From: Micromonospora sp. WMMD1120 | Lineage (GTDB): Bacteria; Actinomycetota; Actinomycetes; Mycobacteriales; Micromonosporaceae | Length of the DNA stretch: 64,000 bases | Direction of reading: 5' to 3' | Assembly: GCF_029626235.1 (NCBI RefSeq) | Contig: NZ_JARUBO010000005.1 | Location: forward strand, 4,870,001-4,934,000 | Shown here: in pieces, positions 7,987 to 16,248 of the stretch | Layout: each line of letters opens with the position of its first letter | How positions within the stretch are numbered: the first letter of the stretch is position 1 | Translations under genes and position numbers: made by a program | Notes under the pieces: generated by a model | Told to the model about the DNA's origin: nothing | Seen by the model: the letters and a program-made list of their open reading frames with translations, nothing else | Databases searched by the model: none

Positions 7987-9180
7987 ATGTCAATGAGGGC
8001 GGAGGCCGTACTCCGTAAGCCGGGGCAGCCGGAGCGGCCGAGCCTGCTGGAGCTCTTCTTCGACCTGGTCTTCGTCTTCGCGCTGAACCGGGTCTCCCAC
8101 CGGTTGGTGGAGGACCTCACCGACCGACGGACGGTCGTCGCCGAGGCCGGCGAGACGCTGGTGCTGTTGCTGGCCTTCCTCCTGGTCTGGTTCGTCACGG
8201 CGTGGGTCACCGACATCTACGACGCGTCGGCGCCGCAGCTTCAGGCGCTGGTCTACGTGGCCATGCTCGGCGCGATGACGATGGCTGTCGCCGTGCCCCG
8301 GGCGTTCGGCGACAGCAGCCTGGTGTTCGCCGGCGCGTACGTCGCGGTCCACCTCATTCGTGGTTGCATCATCGTGCCGTCGTTGCGCGGTCACCCGGCA
8401 CAGCGCCGCGCGGCCGGGGTGCTGCTCTGGTTCTCGCTGTCCGCCGTGCCGTGGATCGTCGGCGCGATCCTGCCGGACCCGGCGCGCGGGCTGCTGTGGG
8501 GCATCGCCGTCGCCATCGACGGGACGGCGCTGGTGCTCTTCTACCCCGCCCCGTGGACCCTCGCCACCCCGCAGCAGTGGCCGGTCTCCGCGGAGTACAT
8601 CTCCGAGCGCTACCGACAGTTCTTCATCATCGGCCTCGGCGAGCTCATCCTGACGACCGGTTCGGCCTACAGCGACACCTCGTTTCGAGGGAGTGGCGCC
8701 GTCGCCGCCTTCGCCGTCGCGTTCGCCACCACGGTGCTGCTGTTCCGCGTCTACGTCTACAAGGCGGGCCAACTGTTGCCGCAGGCGCTCGCGGCCGCCC
8801 GCGAACCGTCCCGCCTCATCCGGGAGGTGTTCATCGCGCACGTCCTCATGATCACGGGCATCGTCGCGGTCGCCGTCGGCTACGAGATCGTGATCACGCA
8901 CCCGTTCGGGCACACCGAGCCGGACTGGATCGTCGCCATTTTCGGCGGGCCGATCCTGTTCCTGGCCGGGCGTGCCCTGATGGAGCACGCGGTGTTCGCC
9001 CGGGTCTCCCGTTCCCGGCTGATCGGCGCGCTCGTGCTCGCCGGGATCTCGCCCGCCATGATCTTCGTGCCGCCGCTGACCGTCGCCGTCGCCGCCGTGG
9101 CTGTTCTGGCCGGTATCGCCACCGCCGACGTGCTGCGCGCCAGAGGCAAACCCCCCGAGCGGCCGTCAGTGCCCCACTGA
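7987..9180 (+). CDS. Low temperature requirement protein A (LtrA)-family membrane protein
   Basis: The 397-residue protein has about ten transmembrane helices and opens with the family signature LLELFFDLVFVFALNRVSH. Later conserved parts include the segment EYISERYRQFFIIGLGE in the middle. LtrA was first linked to growth at low temperature in Listeria, and its biochemical role is still unclear. The ATG at 7987 is used; an ATG two codons later (7993) would work equally well. The gene has its own divergent promoter region with the GH15 gene. The C-terminal AAVAVLAGIATADVLRARGK is the last helix plus a basic tail. Nothing suggests truncation. Confidence 0.88.
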   Translation: MSMRAEAVLRKPGQPERPSLLELFFDLVFVFALNRVSHRLVEDLTDRRTVVAEAGETLVLLLAFLLVWFVTAWVTDIYDASAPQLQALVYVAMLGAMTMAVAVPRAFGDSSLVFAGAYVAVHLIRGCIIVPSLRGHPAQRRAAGVLLWFSLSAVPWIVGAILPDPARGLLWGIAVAIDGTALVLFYPAPWTLATPQQWPVSAEYISERYRQFFIIGLGELILTTGSAYSDTSFRGSGAVAAFAVAFATTVLLFRVYVYKAGQLLPQALAAAREPSRLIREVFIAHVLMITGIVAVAVGYEIVITHPFGHTEPDWIVAIFGGPILFLAGRALMEHAVFARVSRSRLIGALVLAGISPAMIFVPPLTVAVAAVAVLAGIATADVLRARGKPPERPSVPH

Positions 9181-9210
9181 GTACGGCAGAGGCCGGCAAC
9201 GCGGCTGGAC

Positions 9211-9345
9211 TCAGGGCACGAGGATCACCTTGCCCGCCACCGTACGGGACTCGGCGAGCGCCAGCGCCGACGCGGCCTCGGCCAGTGGGATGCGCGCGGC
9301 GATCTGCGGGTCGAGCACGCCGTCGGCGAGCAGCCGGACGGTATT
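9211..9345 (-). pseudogene. 3' remnant of a zinc-type alcohol dehydrogenase/quinone oxidoreductase gene
   Basis: Only about 45 codons remain, encoding NTVRLLADGVLDPQIAARI followed by PLAEAASALALAESRTVAGK and VILVP. This is the typical C-terminal tail of a medium-chain dehydrogenase of the NADPH:quinone reductase type (a hinge followed by AxxxxESRxxxGKxxLxP). The Rossmann domain and catalytic domain are absent, and the frame upstream of residue N runs into sequence that belongs to the end of the next gene. It cannot make a working enzyme and is read as a deletion remnant. Confidence 0.75.
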
Positions 9346-9349
9346 CCTC

Positions 9350-9784
9350 TCAGCGGTTGTCGTTGGGTCCGAGCGCCCCGCGGCGCCAGGTGTGCCAGCC
9401 ACGGCAGAGCAGGTAGGCGGCGATGGTCATCAGCGAGACGAACCCGTCGGCGATCACTGTGAGTTTCGCGTGCGGAACATCGATGATGAACGCCGCCTGG
9501 ATGGTGACCGCGATCTTGTGGAGCAGCAGGAGTTCCCACATGCCGCGCTGCTTGCGGGGCGCGACCGCCAGCAGGGCCCACATCCCGGCGAAGACCAGGT
9601 AGGCGCAGGTCCGCCAGTACTCCGTCAGGATCAGGTCGTCGGAGAGGTCACCGAGGCGGGTGACGCCCTCGACGAACGGCACCAGGGTGGTGGCTGCCGT
9701 GATCGCCATCAGGATGCGCCCGGTCAGGTCCTGCCAGCGGGGCGGTGCCGTAGCGGCGGTGGCGACGTCGGTCTGGGTGATCAT
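9350..9784 (-). CDS. Four-helix membrane protein of unknown function
   Basis: The 144-residue product has four hydrophobic segments (for example ILMAITAATTLVPFVEGVTR and LVFAGMWALLAVAP). I do not recognise a named family, although the layout resembles DoxX-like or DUF4149-like small membrane proteins. The start is the ATG followed by ITQTDVATAATAPPRWQDL; a weak AG-rich site (GGGGAAGC) precedes it. It lies between two gene remnants (9211-9345 and 9941-10079), so it sits in a zone that has lost material. Its own codon use is normal. Confidence 0.7.
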   Translation of the reverse strand: MITQTDVATAATAPPRWQDLTGRILMAITAATTLVPFVEGVTRLGDLSDDLILTEYWRTCAYLVFAGMWALLAVAPRKQRGMWELLLLHKIAVTIQAAFIIDVPHAKLTVIADGFVSLMTIAAYLLCRGWHTWRRGALGPNDNR

Positions 9785-9940
9785 GAAGCTTCCCCGTCTG
9801 CTCGATCACGTCGAATTGGTGGACAGCTAGACCATCCGTCAGCGGGGCTCGGCACCGCGTCGGTGAAAATTGCGTAGTTGCGCGCGCGGGAACAGGGGGC
9901 CCGAGTCGGCAGCGCAGGTCTTGAACAGTGCGATTCCGGG

Positions 9941-10079
9941 CGTCTGCCGCCGGACGTCCTGGACGCGCTGGACGTGCTCAGCACGGCGGGTCACAGCCGG
10001 GCGATGCTGCTGATCCGGCAGGTCCTCGACGGGGCGCGCTGGACCGAGCACCCCGCGCTCGCCCTGGTGTCGGCGGTTT
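9941..10079 (+). pseudogene. Orphan coding fragment, family unknown
   Basis: Roughly 46 codons read RLPPDVLDALDVLSTAGHSR and then AMLLIRQVLDGARWTEHPAL and ALVSAV. Nearly every third base is G or C in this frame and in no other, which is the signature of a real coding sequence. There is no start codon with a ribosome-binding site at its left edge, and the frame runs into the antisense of the LacI-type regulator gene at its right edge. The helical content suggests the inside of a larger protein. The 300-bp stretch 9785-10084 holds nothing else that I can name. Confidence 0.45.
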
Positions 10080-10084
10080 CGGGC

Positions 10085-11125
10085 TCAGCGGATGGCGGGC
10101 GGCGCGGTGCTGCCGCGCACCACGAGGGTGGTGCCGAGTTCGTACCGTTCCTGGGTCAGGCGCCCGCCGTCGGCCAGGGCCAGGGCGAGCCGGGCGGCTG
10201 TCGCGCCGATCTCGCCGAAGGGTTGGCGCACCGTGGTCAGCGGCGGCGACAGCCATGCGGCCTGGTCGATGTCGTCGAAGCCGACGACGCTGAGGTCCTC
10301 CGGAATGCGCAGGCCGCGCTCCCGCGCCGCCGCGTAGACGCCCAGCGCCTGGAGGTCGTTTCCGCAGACGACGGCGGTCGGCGGCGCGTCTCGGGCGAGC
10401 AACTCCCTGCCGAGCTCGTGGCCACCGTCGAAGCTGAAGACGCCGCGCCGTTCGAGGGTCTCGTCGAGCGGGACGTCGGCATGGTCCAGCGCGGCGCGGA
10501 AGCCGTCCAGTCGCGCCCGTGCGGACAGGTCGTCGCCGGGGCCGGTGATCACGCCGATCCGCCGGTGGCCGAGGTCGAGAAGGTGCCGGGTGGCGGCGAG
10601 AGCGCCACTCCAGTTGTTGGCCCCGACCGCGGGCGTGGGGGACAGGTCCCCGCTGGGATCGATGGCGACCAACGGTATGCCGGCCGCCGCGAACCGCTTG
10701 CCGTGCTCGGCGGTGACCAGGGCGAACGCCGTGATGACGGCGGTCGGTTGACGCAGCAGCAACGACTCCACCCACGGCTGGCCGGCCAGTACGCGTCGTC
10801 GGATGTCGGTGAAGCCGACGGTGTGGTCGCGTACGCCGGCGATCTCCTGCACACCTCGTAGGATCTCCATGGCGATCGAGGGCAGCATCTGGTGGAAGAC
10901 CACCTCGACGCAGCGGGTCGCGCCGCCGGTGCGTTGTCGACGGTAGCCGTGGTCGCGCAGCAGCGCCTCCACCCGTTGCCGGGTCTGCTCGCCCACGCCG
11001 CTGCGACCGTTGAGGACCTTGGAGACCGTCGGCGGGGAGACACCGGCGAGTTCAGCGATCGTGGCGATGGGCAGGTCACCGCGCCAAGGCTTGCGGGAGT
11101 GGCGCCCCTGACCCTGCTCGATCAC
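10085..11125 (-). CDS. LacI-family transcriptional regulator
   Basis: The 346-residue protein has the LacI helix-turn-helix IATIAELAGVSPPTVSKVLN near its N-terminus, a hinge, and a periplasmic-binding-protein-like sensor domain that ends near residue 340. The start is the GTG at 11125 (MIEQGQGRHSRKPW), because upstream in-frame codons would add about 100 residues with no family match. The length then equals the family norm. It is divergent from the secreted CBM2-GH30 gene. The 523-bp region between them holds an AGCGCT-centred palindrome of the kind LacI-type proteins bind (11445-11457), plus two other palindromes. I infer that it represses the xylanase-like gene in the absence of an inducing sugar, and perhaps the SMP-30-like gene at 63 kb, which contains the same site. 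Confidence 0.93.
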   Translation of the reverse strand: MIEQGQGRHSRKPWRGDLPIATIAELAGVSPPTVSKVLNGRSGVGEQTRQRVEALLRDHGYRRQRTGGATRCVEVVFHQMLPSIAMEILRGVQEIAGVRDHTVGFTDIRRRVLAGQPWVESLLLRQPTAVITAFALVTAEHGKRFAAAGIPLVAIDPSGDLSPTPAVGANNWSGALAATRHLLDLGHRRIGVITGPGDDLSARARLDGFRAALDHADVPLDETLERRGVFSFDGGHELGRELLARDAPPTAVVCGNDLQALGVYAAARERGLRIPEDLSVVGFDDIDQAAWLSPPLTTVRQPFGEIGATAARLALALADGGRLTQERYELGTTLVVRGSTAPPAIR

Positions 11126-11201
11126 GCGAGAAATTCTACGGGTGAGCGGTGGCTCGCTCAGCGGATCGGTGCACCGCACCCCTGCGGCGGCCGGGGCGCA
11201 G

Positions 11202-11223
11202 GAAATGTTCACGACAACATTTC
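11202..11223. promoter_or_regulatory. Inverted repeat, candidate operator
   Basis: GAAATGTT (11202-11209) and AACATTTC (11216-11223) form a perfect 8-bp inverted repeat with a 6-bp spacer. It lies 77 bp upstream of the LacI-type regulator gene, in the divergent region shared with the GH30 gene. AT-rich arms stand out in this GC-rich DNA. The binding protein is not known. Confidence 0.5.
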
Positions 11224-11303
11224 GTGCCCGCGACCCTGCTGGTGCCCTCTGGTCTCCGCTGTGCCTGCGGTGGGCCCAGCCGGGGCGAGACGGGGAACGA
11301 TAC

Positions 11304-11313
11304 TTTCGCGAAA
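11304..11313. promoter_or_regulatory. TTTCGCGAAA palindrome, candidate operator
   Basis: A perfect 10-bp palindrome TTTCGCGAAA sits in the divergent region between the LacI-type gene and the GH30 gene. It is followed at once by ACTTCG, so partial GAAAC/CTTTC elements overlap. Motifs built from GAAA and TTTC halves precede many polysaccharide-degradation genes in actinomycetes. This is a positional inference. Confidence 0.45.
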
Positions 11314-11444
11314 CTTCGTCGTGGCGTCTTGACGGGCAGAGGGCTATCCACGAAGGTCGATGTGGGTAGGTCGGCGCGTCGTACGGGAGCACGGGCGTCG
11401 GCACGACACCGATGACCTTGGCGCTGGGTGCGACGGGCCGCACG

Positions 11445-11457
11445 TGTGAGCGCTAAC
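11445..11457. promoter_or_regulatory. LacI-type operator-like site (TGTGAGCGCTAAC)
   Basis: TGTGAGCGCTAAC has the AGCGCT centre with a middle CpG that LacI-family regulators typically recognise. It lies about 190 bp upstream of the GH30 start and 320 bp upstream of the divergent LacI-type gene. The same 12 bases (GTGAGCGCTAAC) recur at 63145-63156 in the SMP-30-like gene. Nothing else supported was seen in the 11126-11648 region besides the two palindromes listed. Confidence 0.6.
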
Positions 11458-11648
11458 GGTGAACCGGCGGTTGATCCGATCAGGGCGTCGGGTCAACCGC
11501 GGTGATCCCTCCACCAGACGCGGCTGTCCGCTTCTCCGAAAGTCCTCTTCGGTGCGTTCACGGCCCCGGGCCGTACCGCCGACGCCACGTGCCCCGCATC
11601 TGCGCCCGGCTGTCGATCCGGGCGGCCCGACACCCCAGGAGAATGTCG

Positions 11649-13358
11649 ATGAGAAGACCGAGAAAGACCACAATGGCCCTGACGTCGGTGGGAGCCGTCC
11701 TGCTGGCTTCGGCGGCGGTGGCCACGGCCGTGCCGGCCGGCGCCGCCGCGGCCGGCTGTTCGGTGGATTACGCGGTGTCGTCGCAGTGGCAGGGCGGCTT
11801 CGGGGCCAACGTCACCATCACCAATCTCGGCGACGCGATCTCGGGCTGGACGCTCACCTGGTCCTACGGCGCCGGACAGACGGTGACCCAGGCCTGGAAC
11901 GCGACGGTGACCCAGAGCGGCGCGGCGGTCACCGCGAAGAATGTCAGTTACAACGGGGGCATCGCCACCAACGGCACCGCGTCGTTCGGCTTCAACGGAT
12001 CGTGGACCAGCAGCAACCCCGCCCCGACCAGCTTCGCGTTGAACGGGGTGACCTGCACCGGCGACACCGACCCCACCACTCCGCCGACCGATCCGCCGCC
12101 GACCGACCCGACCACCCCGCCGCCGAGCGGGCCGGCGGACATCACCGTGAACAGCGCCACCCGGTATCAGACCGTCGACGGGTTCGGGGCGGCACAGTCG
12201 ATCTGGGGAAGCGCCTGGTCGACCGCTGAGACGCAGACGCTCGTCGGGATGGGCGCCAACCAGTTGGGCCTGTCCATCGTGCGCACCGGTCTCTCGCCGG
12301 TGTCCAGCGAGTGGGCGACGCACGTCAACTCGTTGAAGACCGCGAAGGCGTCCGGGTCGAACGTGAAGATCCTCGCGTCGCCGTGGACCGCTCCCGCGGC
12401 GTGGAAGACGAACAACAGCAGGGTCAACGGCGGGAAGCTGAGGACCGACTACTACGACGACTACGCCAACCACCTGAACAGCTACGTCCAGTACATGCGG
12501 GGCCAGGGAGTGACCATCGACGTCACCTCCGTGCAGAACGAACCGGACTGGCACCCGGACTACGACTCGATGGACTGGAGCGGCACCGAGCTGCGCAACT
12601 TCGTCCGGGACCAGGGCGCACGGGTGCAGAACACCAGGCTGATGGTCGCCGAGGCGGTGAACCTGAACTACAACTTCACCGACCCCACGCTGAACGACAC
12701 CACCGCCCGCAACAACATCGGCTACATCGGCGGCCACCTGTACGGCACCGAGGACGCCGGCCGACTGCGGCCGTACAACCTCGCCGCGCAGTACAACAAG
12801 CCGGTGTGGATGACCGAGTGGAACCTGCACGCCGCCGACGGTGGCGGCTCCAACATCTGGGGCAACCCCGCCAACACGGCGGTCTGGAACGAGACGCTCG
12901 ACGACATCATGCGTACGGTGCACAGGTCGATGGAGGCCAACTGGAGCGCCTACATCTGGTGGTACGGCAAGCGCTACTACTCGTTCATCGGCGACGGCGA
13001 GTCCGCGTACGGCACGGTGGCGGGAGCGCCGCTCAAGCGGGGGTACGCGTTCTCCCAGTACGCCAAGTACGTCCGCCCCGGCTACCAGCGCGTCGCCCTG
13101 ACCAAGAGTTCCAAGGCGTCGCCGCTGGAGGTCACCGCCTACCAGGGCGGCGGCAAGGTCACCCTGGTCATCCTCAACCGCTCGAACAGCGCGGTGAACA
13201 ACGCCGTGGTTCAGGCCCCGCAGAACGTGACGGCGGCCGAGCACTACCTGACCTCGCTGAACGCCAACGCGGCCAGCCAGCCGACCAGCGTCAACGGCGG
13301 TCAGGCCACCATCAACGTCCCGGCGCGCAGCATCTCCACACTCGTGTTCACCCTCTGA
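11649..13358 (+). CDS. Secreted CBM2-GH30 glycosidase (glucuronoxylanase-type)
   Basis: The 569-residue precursor has a signal peptide (to about residue 36), a CBM2 cellulose/xylan-binding module (about 37-133, starting GCSVDYAVSSQWQGGFGANV), a Pro/Thr linker (about 137-160) and a C-terminal GH30 catalytic domain. The catalytic pair is visible: acid/base Glu in VQNEPDW (E298) and nucleophile Glu in MTEWN (E390). The opening of the domain, TRYQTVDGFGAAQSIWG, and the end beta-domain NVPARSISTLVF fit the xylan-acting branch. The start at 11649 has AGGAG at seven-base spacing; the ATG at 11643 is too close to that site. It is an extracellular enzyme that would cut xylan. It is probably controlled by the divergent LacI-type repressor and is followed by a hairpin terminator. 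Confidence 0.93.
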   Translation: MRRPRKTTMALTSVGAVLLASAAVATAVPAGAAAAGCSVDYAVSSQWQGGFGANVTITNLGDAISGWTLTWSYGAGQTVTQAWNATVTQSGAAVTAKNVSYNGGIATNGTASFGFNGSWTSSNPAPTSFALNGVTCTGDTDPTTPPTDPPPTDPTTPPPSGPADITVNSATRYQTVDGFGAAQSIWGSAWSTAETQTLVGMGANQLGLSIVRTGLSPVSSEWATHVNSLKTAKASGSNVKILASPWTAPAAWKTNNSRVNGGKLRTDYYDDYANHLNSYVQYMRGQGVTIDVTSVQNEPDWHPDYDSMDWSGTELRNFVRDQGARVQNTRLMVAEAVNLNYNFTDPTLNDTTARNNIGYIGGHLYGTEDAGRLRPYNLAAQYNKPVWMTEWNLHAADGGGSNIWGNPANTAVWNETLDDIMRTVHRSMEANWSAYIWWYGKRYYSFIGDGESAYGTVAGAPLKRGYAFSQYAKYVRPGYQRVALTKSSKASPLEVTAYQGGGKVTLVILNRSNSAVNNAVVQAPQNVTAAEHYLTSLNANAASQPTSVNGGQATINVPARSISTLVFTL

Positions 13359-13371
13359 GCCAGCCCCGCCG

Positions 13372-13406
13372 GCCGGCGGGTGCGATCACCGGTCGTACCC
13401 GCCGGC
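13372..13406. terminator. Hairpin terminator after the GH30 gene
   Basis: GCCGGCGGGT (13372-13381) pairs perfectly with ACCCGCCGGC (13397-13406) across a 15-nt loop, starting 13 bp past the GH30 stop codon. It separates this gene from the Cip1-like gene downstream. Confidence 0.55.
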
Positions 13407-13546
13407 CCGGCGGCCCGGACCCGCCGGCAGCGGCTCCTGTCGATGTTGCCCGGTGGTCGCGGGTGTGCTGGAATGGCGGGCATCGCCGCAGCGCGGGGGC
13501 AACCGCGCTGGCAACGGCCAGCACGGGAGCAGCGCAGTGCCGGCGA

Positions 13547-13583
13547 CGCGCCGCATCGTCGGGCGCGCGCCGCATCGTCGGGC
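13547..13583. repeat. 18-bp direct repeat upstream of the Cip1-like gene
   Basis: CGCGCCGCATCGTCGGGC occurs twice in tandem (13547-13564 and 13566-13583), separated by one base. It lies 74 bp before the Cip1-like start, within the 298-bp gap after the GH30 gene. It could be a regulator-binding array or a simple slippage product. The rest of the gap shows nothing else. Confidence 0.6.
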
Positions 13584-13656
13584 CCGCCGCACGACGACGG
13601 GCAGGTGTCCGCCGTACGTGCCCCGACCACACCTTCCCGCGTTCTGGAGGATCACC

Positions 13657-14430
13657 ATGCGCCGTCTTGTCGCGGTGTGCGCCGCCGCCCTGATCATCGG
13701 TACCACTGCCGGCAGCGTCCCGGCCGGAGCGTCGGGTGCCGCCCCGCGCTCGTGCACCAGTGGCCTGCTCTTCTGCGAAGACTTCGAACGTCTGCCGGTC
13801 GGCGGCGCCAGCACGTTGGACTGGGGCATCGACACCCGCAACGGCACCCTCACCGTGCAGCGCGCCCACCGCGGCAACAAGGTGTTGCACGTCCGGACCG
13901 TCGACAACGGTCGCGCCTTCCTGCGCGTCGACGACTTCGCGGCCCCGGGCAACCGTTTCTACGGTCGGATGCGACTGCGCGTCGACGCCTTCCCCACCGC
14001 CCCGGACTGGGCGCACTTCACGCTGGTGGAGGCGACCGGCACCGGCAGCTCCGAGGTCGTCCGCCCGGTCGGCGGCCAGTACGCGCCCACGGTCCCGGGG
14101 ATCTTCTGGGGGGTGGGCGCCGACGGCGGACCGACCGGTGACTGGACCAACTGGCGGGAGTCCGCCCCGGTCACGGAGGACACCTGGCAGTGCGTCGAGT
14201 GGAAACTCGACCCGACCGACAACCGGGTCGCGGTGTGGTTCGACGGTGTGGCCAACCCGGAGCTGACCGCCTCCACGACCGAGCACGGCGGCAACGACGT
14301 GCCGTTCGTCCTGCCGGCCGTCAACACGGTGAAGATCGGCTGGCAGCTCTACCAGGGCGGGACGACCCCGGGCCAGTTCGACCTCTGGATCGACGACATC
14401 GCCCTCTCCACCAAGCGACTCGGCTGCTGA
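13657..14430 (+). CDS. Secreted Cip1-like (polysaccharide-lyase-fold) protein
   Basis: The 257-residue product has a signal peptide ending near residue 30 and a single beta-sandwich domain. The sequence from CTSGLLFCEDFERLPVGG through FYGRMRLRVDAFPTAPDWAHF to FDLWIDDIALSTKRLGC resembles the core of fungal Cip1, a protein co-regulated with cellulases, and its actinobacterial homologues; that fold is related to alginate and glucuronan lyases. The catalytic activity of the family is not settled. The start ATG has a CTGGAGG site seven bases away. Its position just after a GH30 enzyme supports a role in plant polysaccharide breakdown. The Cip1 assignment is from memory of sequence character, so it is moderate. 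Confidence 0.68.
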   Translation: MRRLVAVCAAALIIGTTAGSVPAGASGAAPRSCTSGLLFCEDFERLPVGGASTLDWGIDTRNGTLTVQRAHRGNKVLHVRTVDNGRAFLRVDDFAAPGNRFYGRMRLRVDAFPTAPDWAHFTLVEATGTGSSEVVRPVGGQYAPTVPGIFWGVGADGGPTGDWTNWRESAPVTEDTWQCVEWKLDPTDNRVAVWFDGVANPELTASTTEHGGNDVPFVLPAVNTVKIGWQLYQGGTTPGQFDLWIDDIALSTKRLGC

Positions 14431-14586
14431 CGCCGGTCACCAGGTTCCACCGCGGCCACCTGGTCGGCGACGCTCGGCCCGCCGGGTGCTGCCGGCCAGG
14501 TGGCCGACCTGCGCGATGACGGCCAGCACGTCGTCACCAGGGCCCGAGCAGCGCGACAGCTTTGGTCCGCGCCGTAGCGTGGTGCA

Positions 14587-15656
14587 GTGGCAACACAGCG
14601 CACCGAGCCGTCCGCGACGCCGAGCCCTCGGCTGATTCTCCTCTTCGCGGTGACGGCCGGGGTCGCCGCCGCCTCGTCCCGGTGCTGCTGCTGGCCTCGG
14701 CGGTGGCGCTGCTGTCGTGCGCGGTCGCGCCGACGATCGGCGTACTCCTGCTCGCGCTGGTGGTGCTCGGCGTGACGACGATCTCCGGGCAGCTCGTCAC
14801 CCCCCTCGCCGGGGACCTGGCCGGCGACGACCATCGCGGTCGGATCGTCGGTCTCGTCGGGTCCGGGACCCTGACCGGCATCCTTGCCTCCCGTACCATC
14901 AGCGGGCTCGTCGCCGGCGCCGGCGGCTGGCGGTCGGTCTTCGTCGTCGCGGCGGTCGTCGCCGTGCTGCTCGCCGTCCTGCTGCACCGCGCGATTCCAC
15001 AGCTACCACCGCGGACGCGTATGCCCTATCCGCGGCTCATCGCCTCGGTCGGCGCCGTGCTGCTCCGCGAGCGCGCGGCCCGCTGGACCATGGCCCTCGC
15101 CGCCATCGGGTTCGCCACGTTCTCACTGTTCTGGACGGCGCTGACGTTCCTGCTCAGCGGCCCACCGTTCGGATACCCGGTGACGGTGATCGGTCTGTTC
15201 GGGGTGGCCGGCCTCGCCGGTGTCCTCTTCGGGCTGCACGGTGGTCGTCTGCACGACCGCGGCTGGTCCCTTCCCGCAACCGGTGTGGCCTGGGTTGTCG
15301 CCCTCTGCGCCTTCGTCGTCGCGGCGTTCGCCGGCCGGTCCGTGGTGCTCGTCGTCACGGCGATCGTCCTGGTCGACGTCGCCCTGCAGACGCAGGCACT
15401 GCTCAACCGGGCGCGACTGTTCGCCCTCTCGGACGAGGCTCGCAGCCGACTCAACACGGCACTGGGCGTCGGCAACTTCCTCGGCGGCGCGATCGGCTCC
15501 GCCGCCGCGACAGCGCTCTGGTCCGCTGGTGGTCGGACGGCGGTCACGGCGGCCGGCGCGGCGCTCTGCGGATTCGCGCTCACCGTGTGGGCGCTGGGGC
15601 GTCGAGGGCCACTCGTGCCGACCGGGCGCCGAGTGGCCCCGTCCGGAACCGGCTAG
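14587..15656 (+). pseudogene. MFS transporter gene with internal deletion and frameshift
   Basis: The GTG at 14587 begins a normal MFS N-terminus (TEPSATPSPRLILLFAVTAG), but the match stops after about 28 codons. The body resumes in another frame at about 14670 with RRRLVPVLLLASAVALLSC and runs through roughly nine more helices to 15656. In this drug/arabinose exporter-like family, about 45 residues normally lie between those points, covering the rest of helix 1, helix 2 and the GD loop. Both a deletion and a frame change are needed to join the parts, so the gene is broken. The body still has good codon bias, so the damage is recent. A shorter protein from an internal start is possible but would lack helix 1. 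Confidence 0.75.
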
Positions 15657-15910
15657 TAGGTGAAGGTCCAGAGGAAGTAGAAGCCGGGAGCGGTGGGGTT
15701 GTACTGGCGGTACTCGCAGTAGTACCAGCTCCACTGCCCGGTCTGGACGCCCTCGCTGCCGTAGCTGTTGCAGAACTGGCCGTCGTAGTAGACGCCGCGC
15801 AGCGTGCCGCCGGGCGGGTCGGCCGCGGCCGGGGTGGCGCCGACCCCGACCAGCCCGCCCAGGGCGAGAGCCGCGCCCGCCACCACTGTCGCCCATCTGC
15901 GTCCGCGCAT
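15653..15910 (-). CDS. Small secreted protein, 85 aa
   Basis: The product has a clear signal peptide (RRWATVVAGAALALGG, cut near AAADP) and a mature part of about 50 residues rich in aromatic residues (VYYDGQFCNSYGSEG, WSWYYCEYRQYNP, FYFLWTFTY). Two cysteines could pair. The start MRGRRW has a GGAGGCATTC site just upstream. Its stop overlaps the end of the MFS pseudogene by four bases on the opposite strand. I do not recognise a functional family; small Tyr/Trp-rich secreted proteins of this kind are common in actinomycetes. Confidence 0.78.
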   Translation of the reverse strand: MRGRRWATVVAGAALALGGLVGVGATPAAADPPGGTLRGVYYDGQFCNSYGSEGVQTGQWSWYYCEYRQYNPTAPGFYFLWTFTY

Positions 15911-16248
15911 GAATGCCTCCTTCACCACCGCCCTCGGCGTACGACGGCTGCCCGTCGAACCGGGAACGGACATCGAAGTTCGTGAAAGTCAGGCTGTCAC
16001 GGGGCGTGCGCGTCCCGACTCCCGACAACAGGCGGCGCCGCCGCGATGATCCGCCAACGCGGTCTCCGTCGAACGGGCAACCGCCCTGACCGGACGGCAC
16101 GTCGTTCGGGCCTGACTAATGTCACGGCCGCCTGTGCGCCGCGCATCGAACGTCGTGACTAAGTGCACTGGAGCGGACTGCGTCCCGTCGATGAGACTCG
16201 ATGCAACGCCGGAACACGAGCCGGCCGAGTGCGAGAGGCGGCGAGACG
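15911..16248. other. Divergent intergenic region before the lanthipeptide operon
   Basis: This 338-bp region separates the small secreted protein gene (minus) from the LanKC gene (plus) and must hold both promoters. I see no clear -10/-35 pair and no strong palindrome. An in-frame ATG at 16201 could extend LanKC upstream, but family alignment favours the GTG at 16249. Confidence 0.5.
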
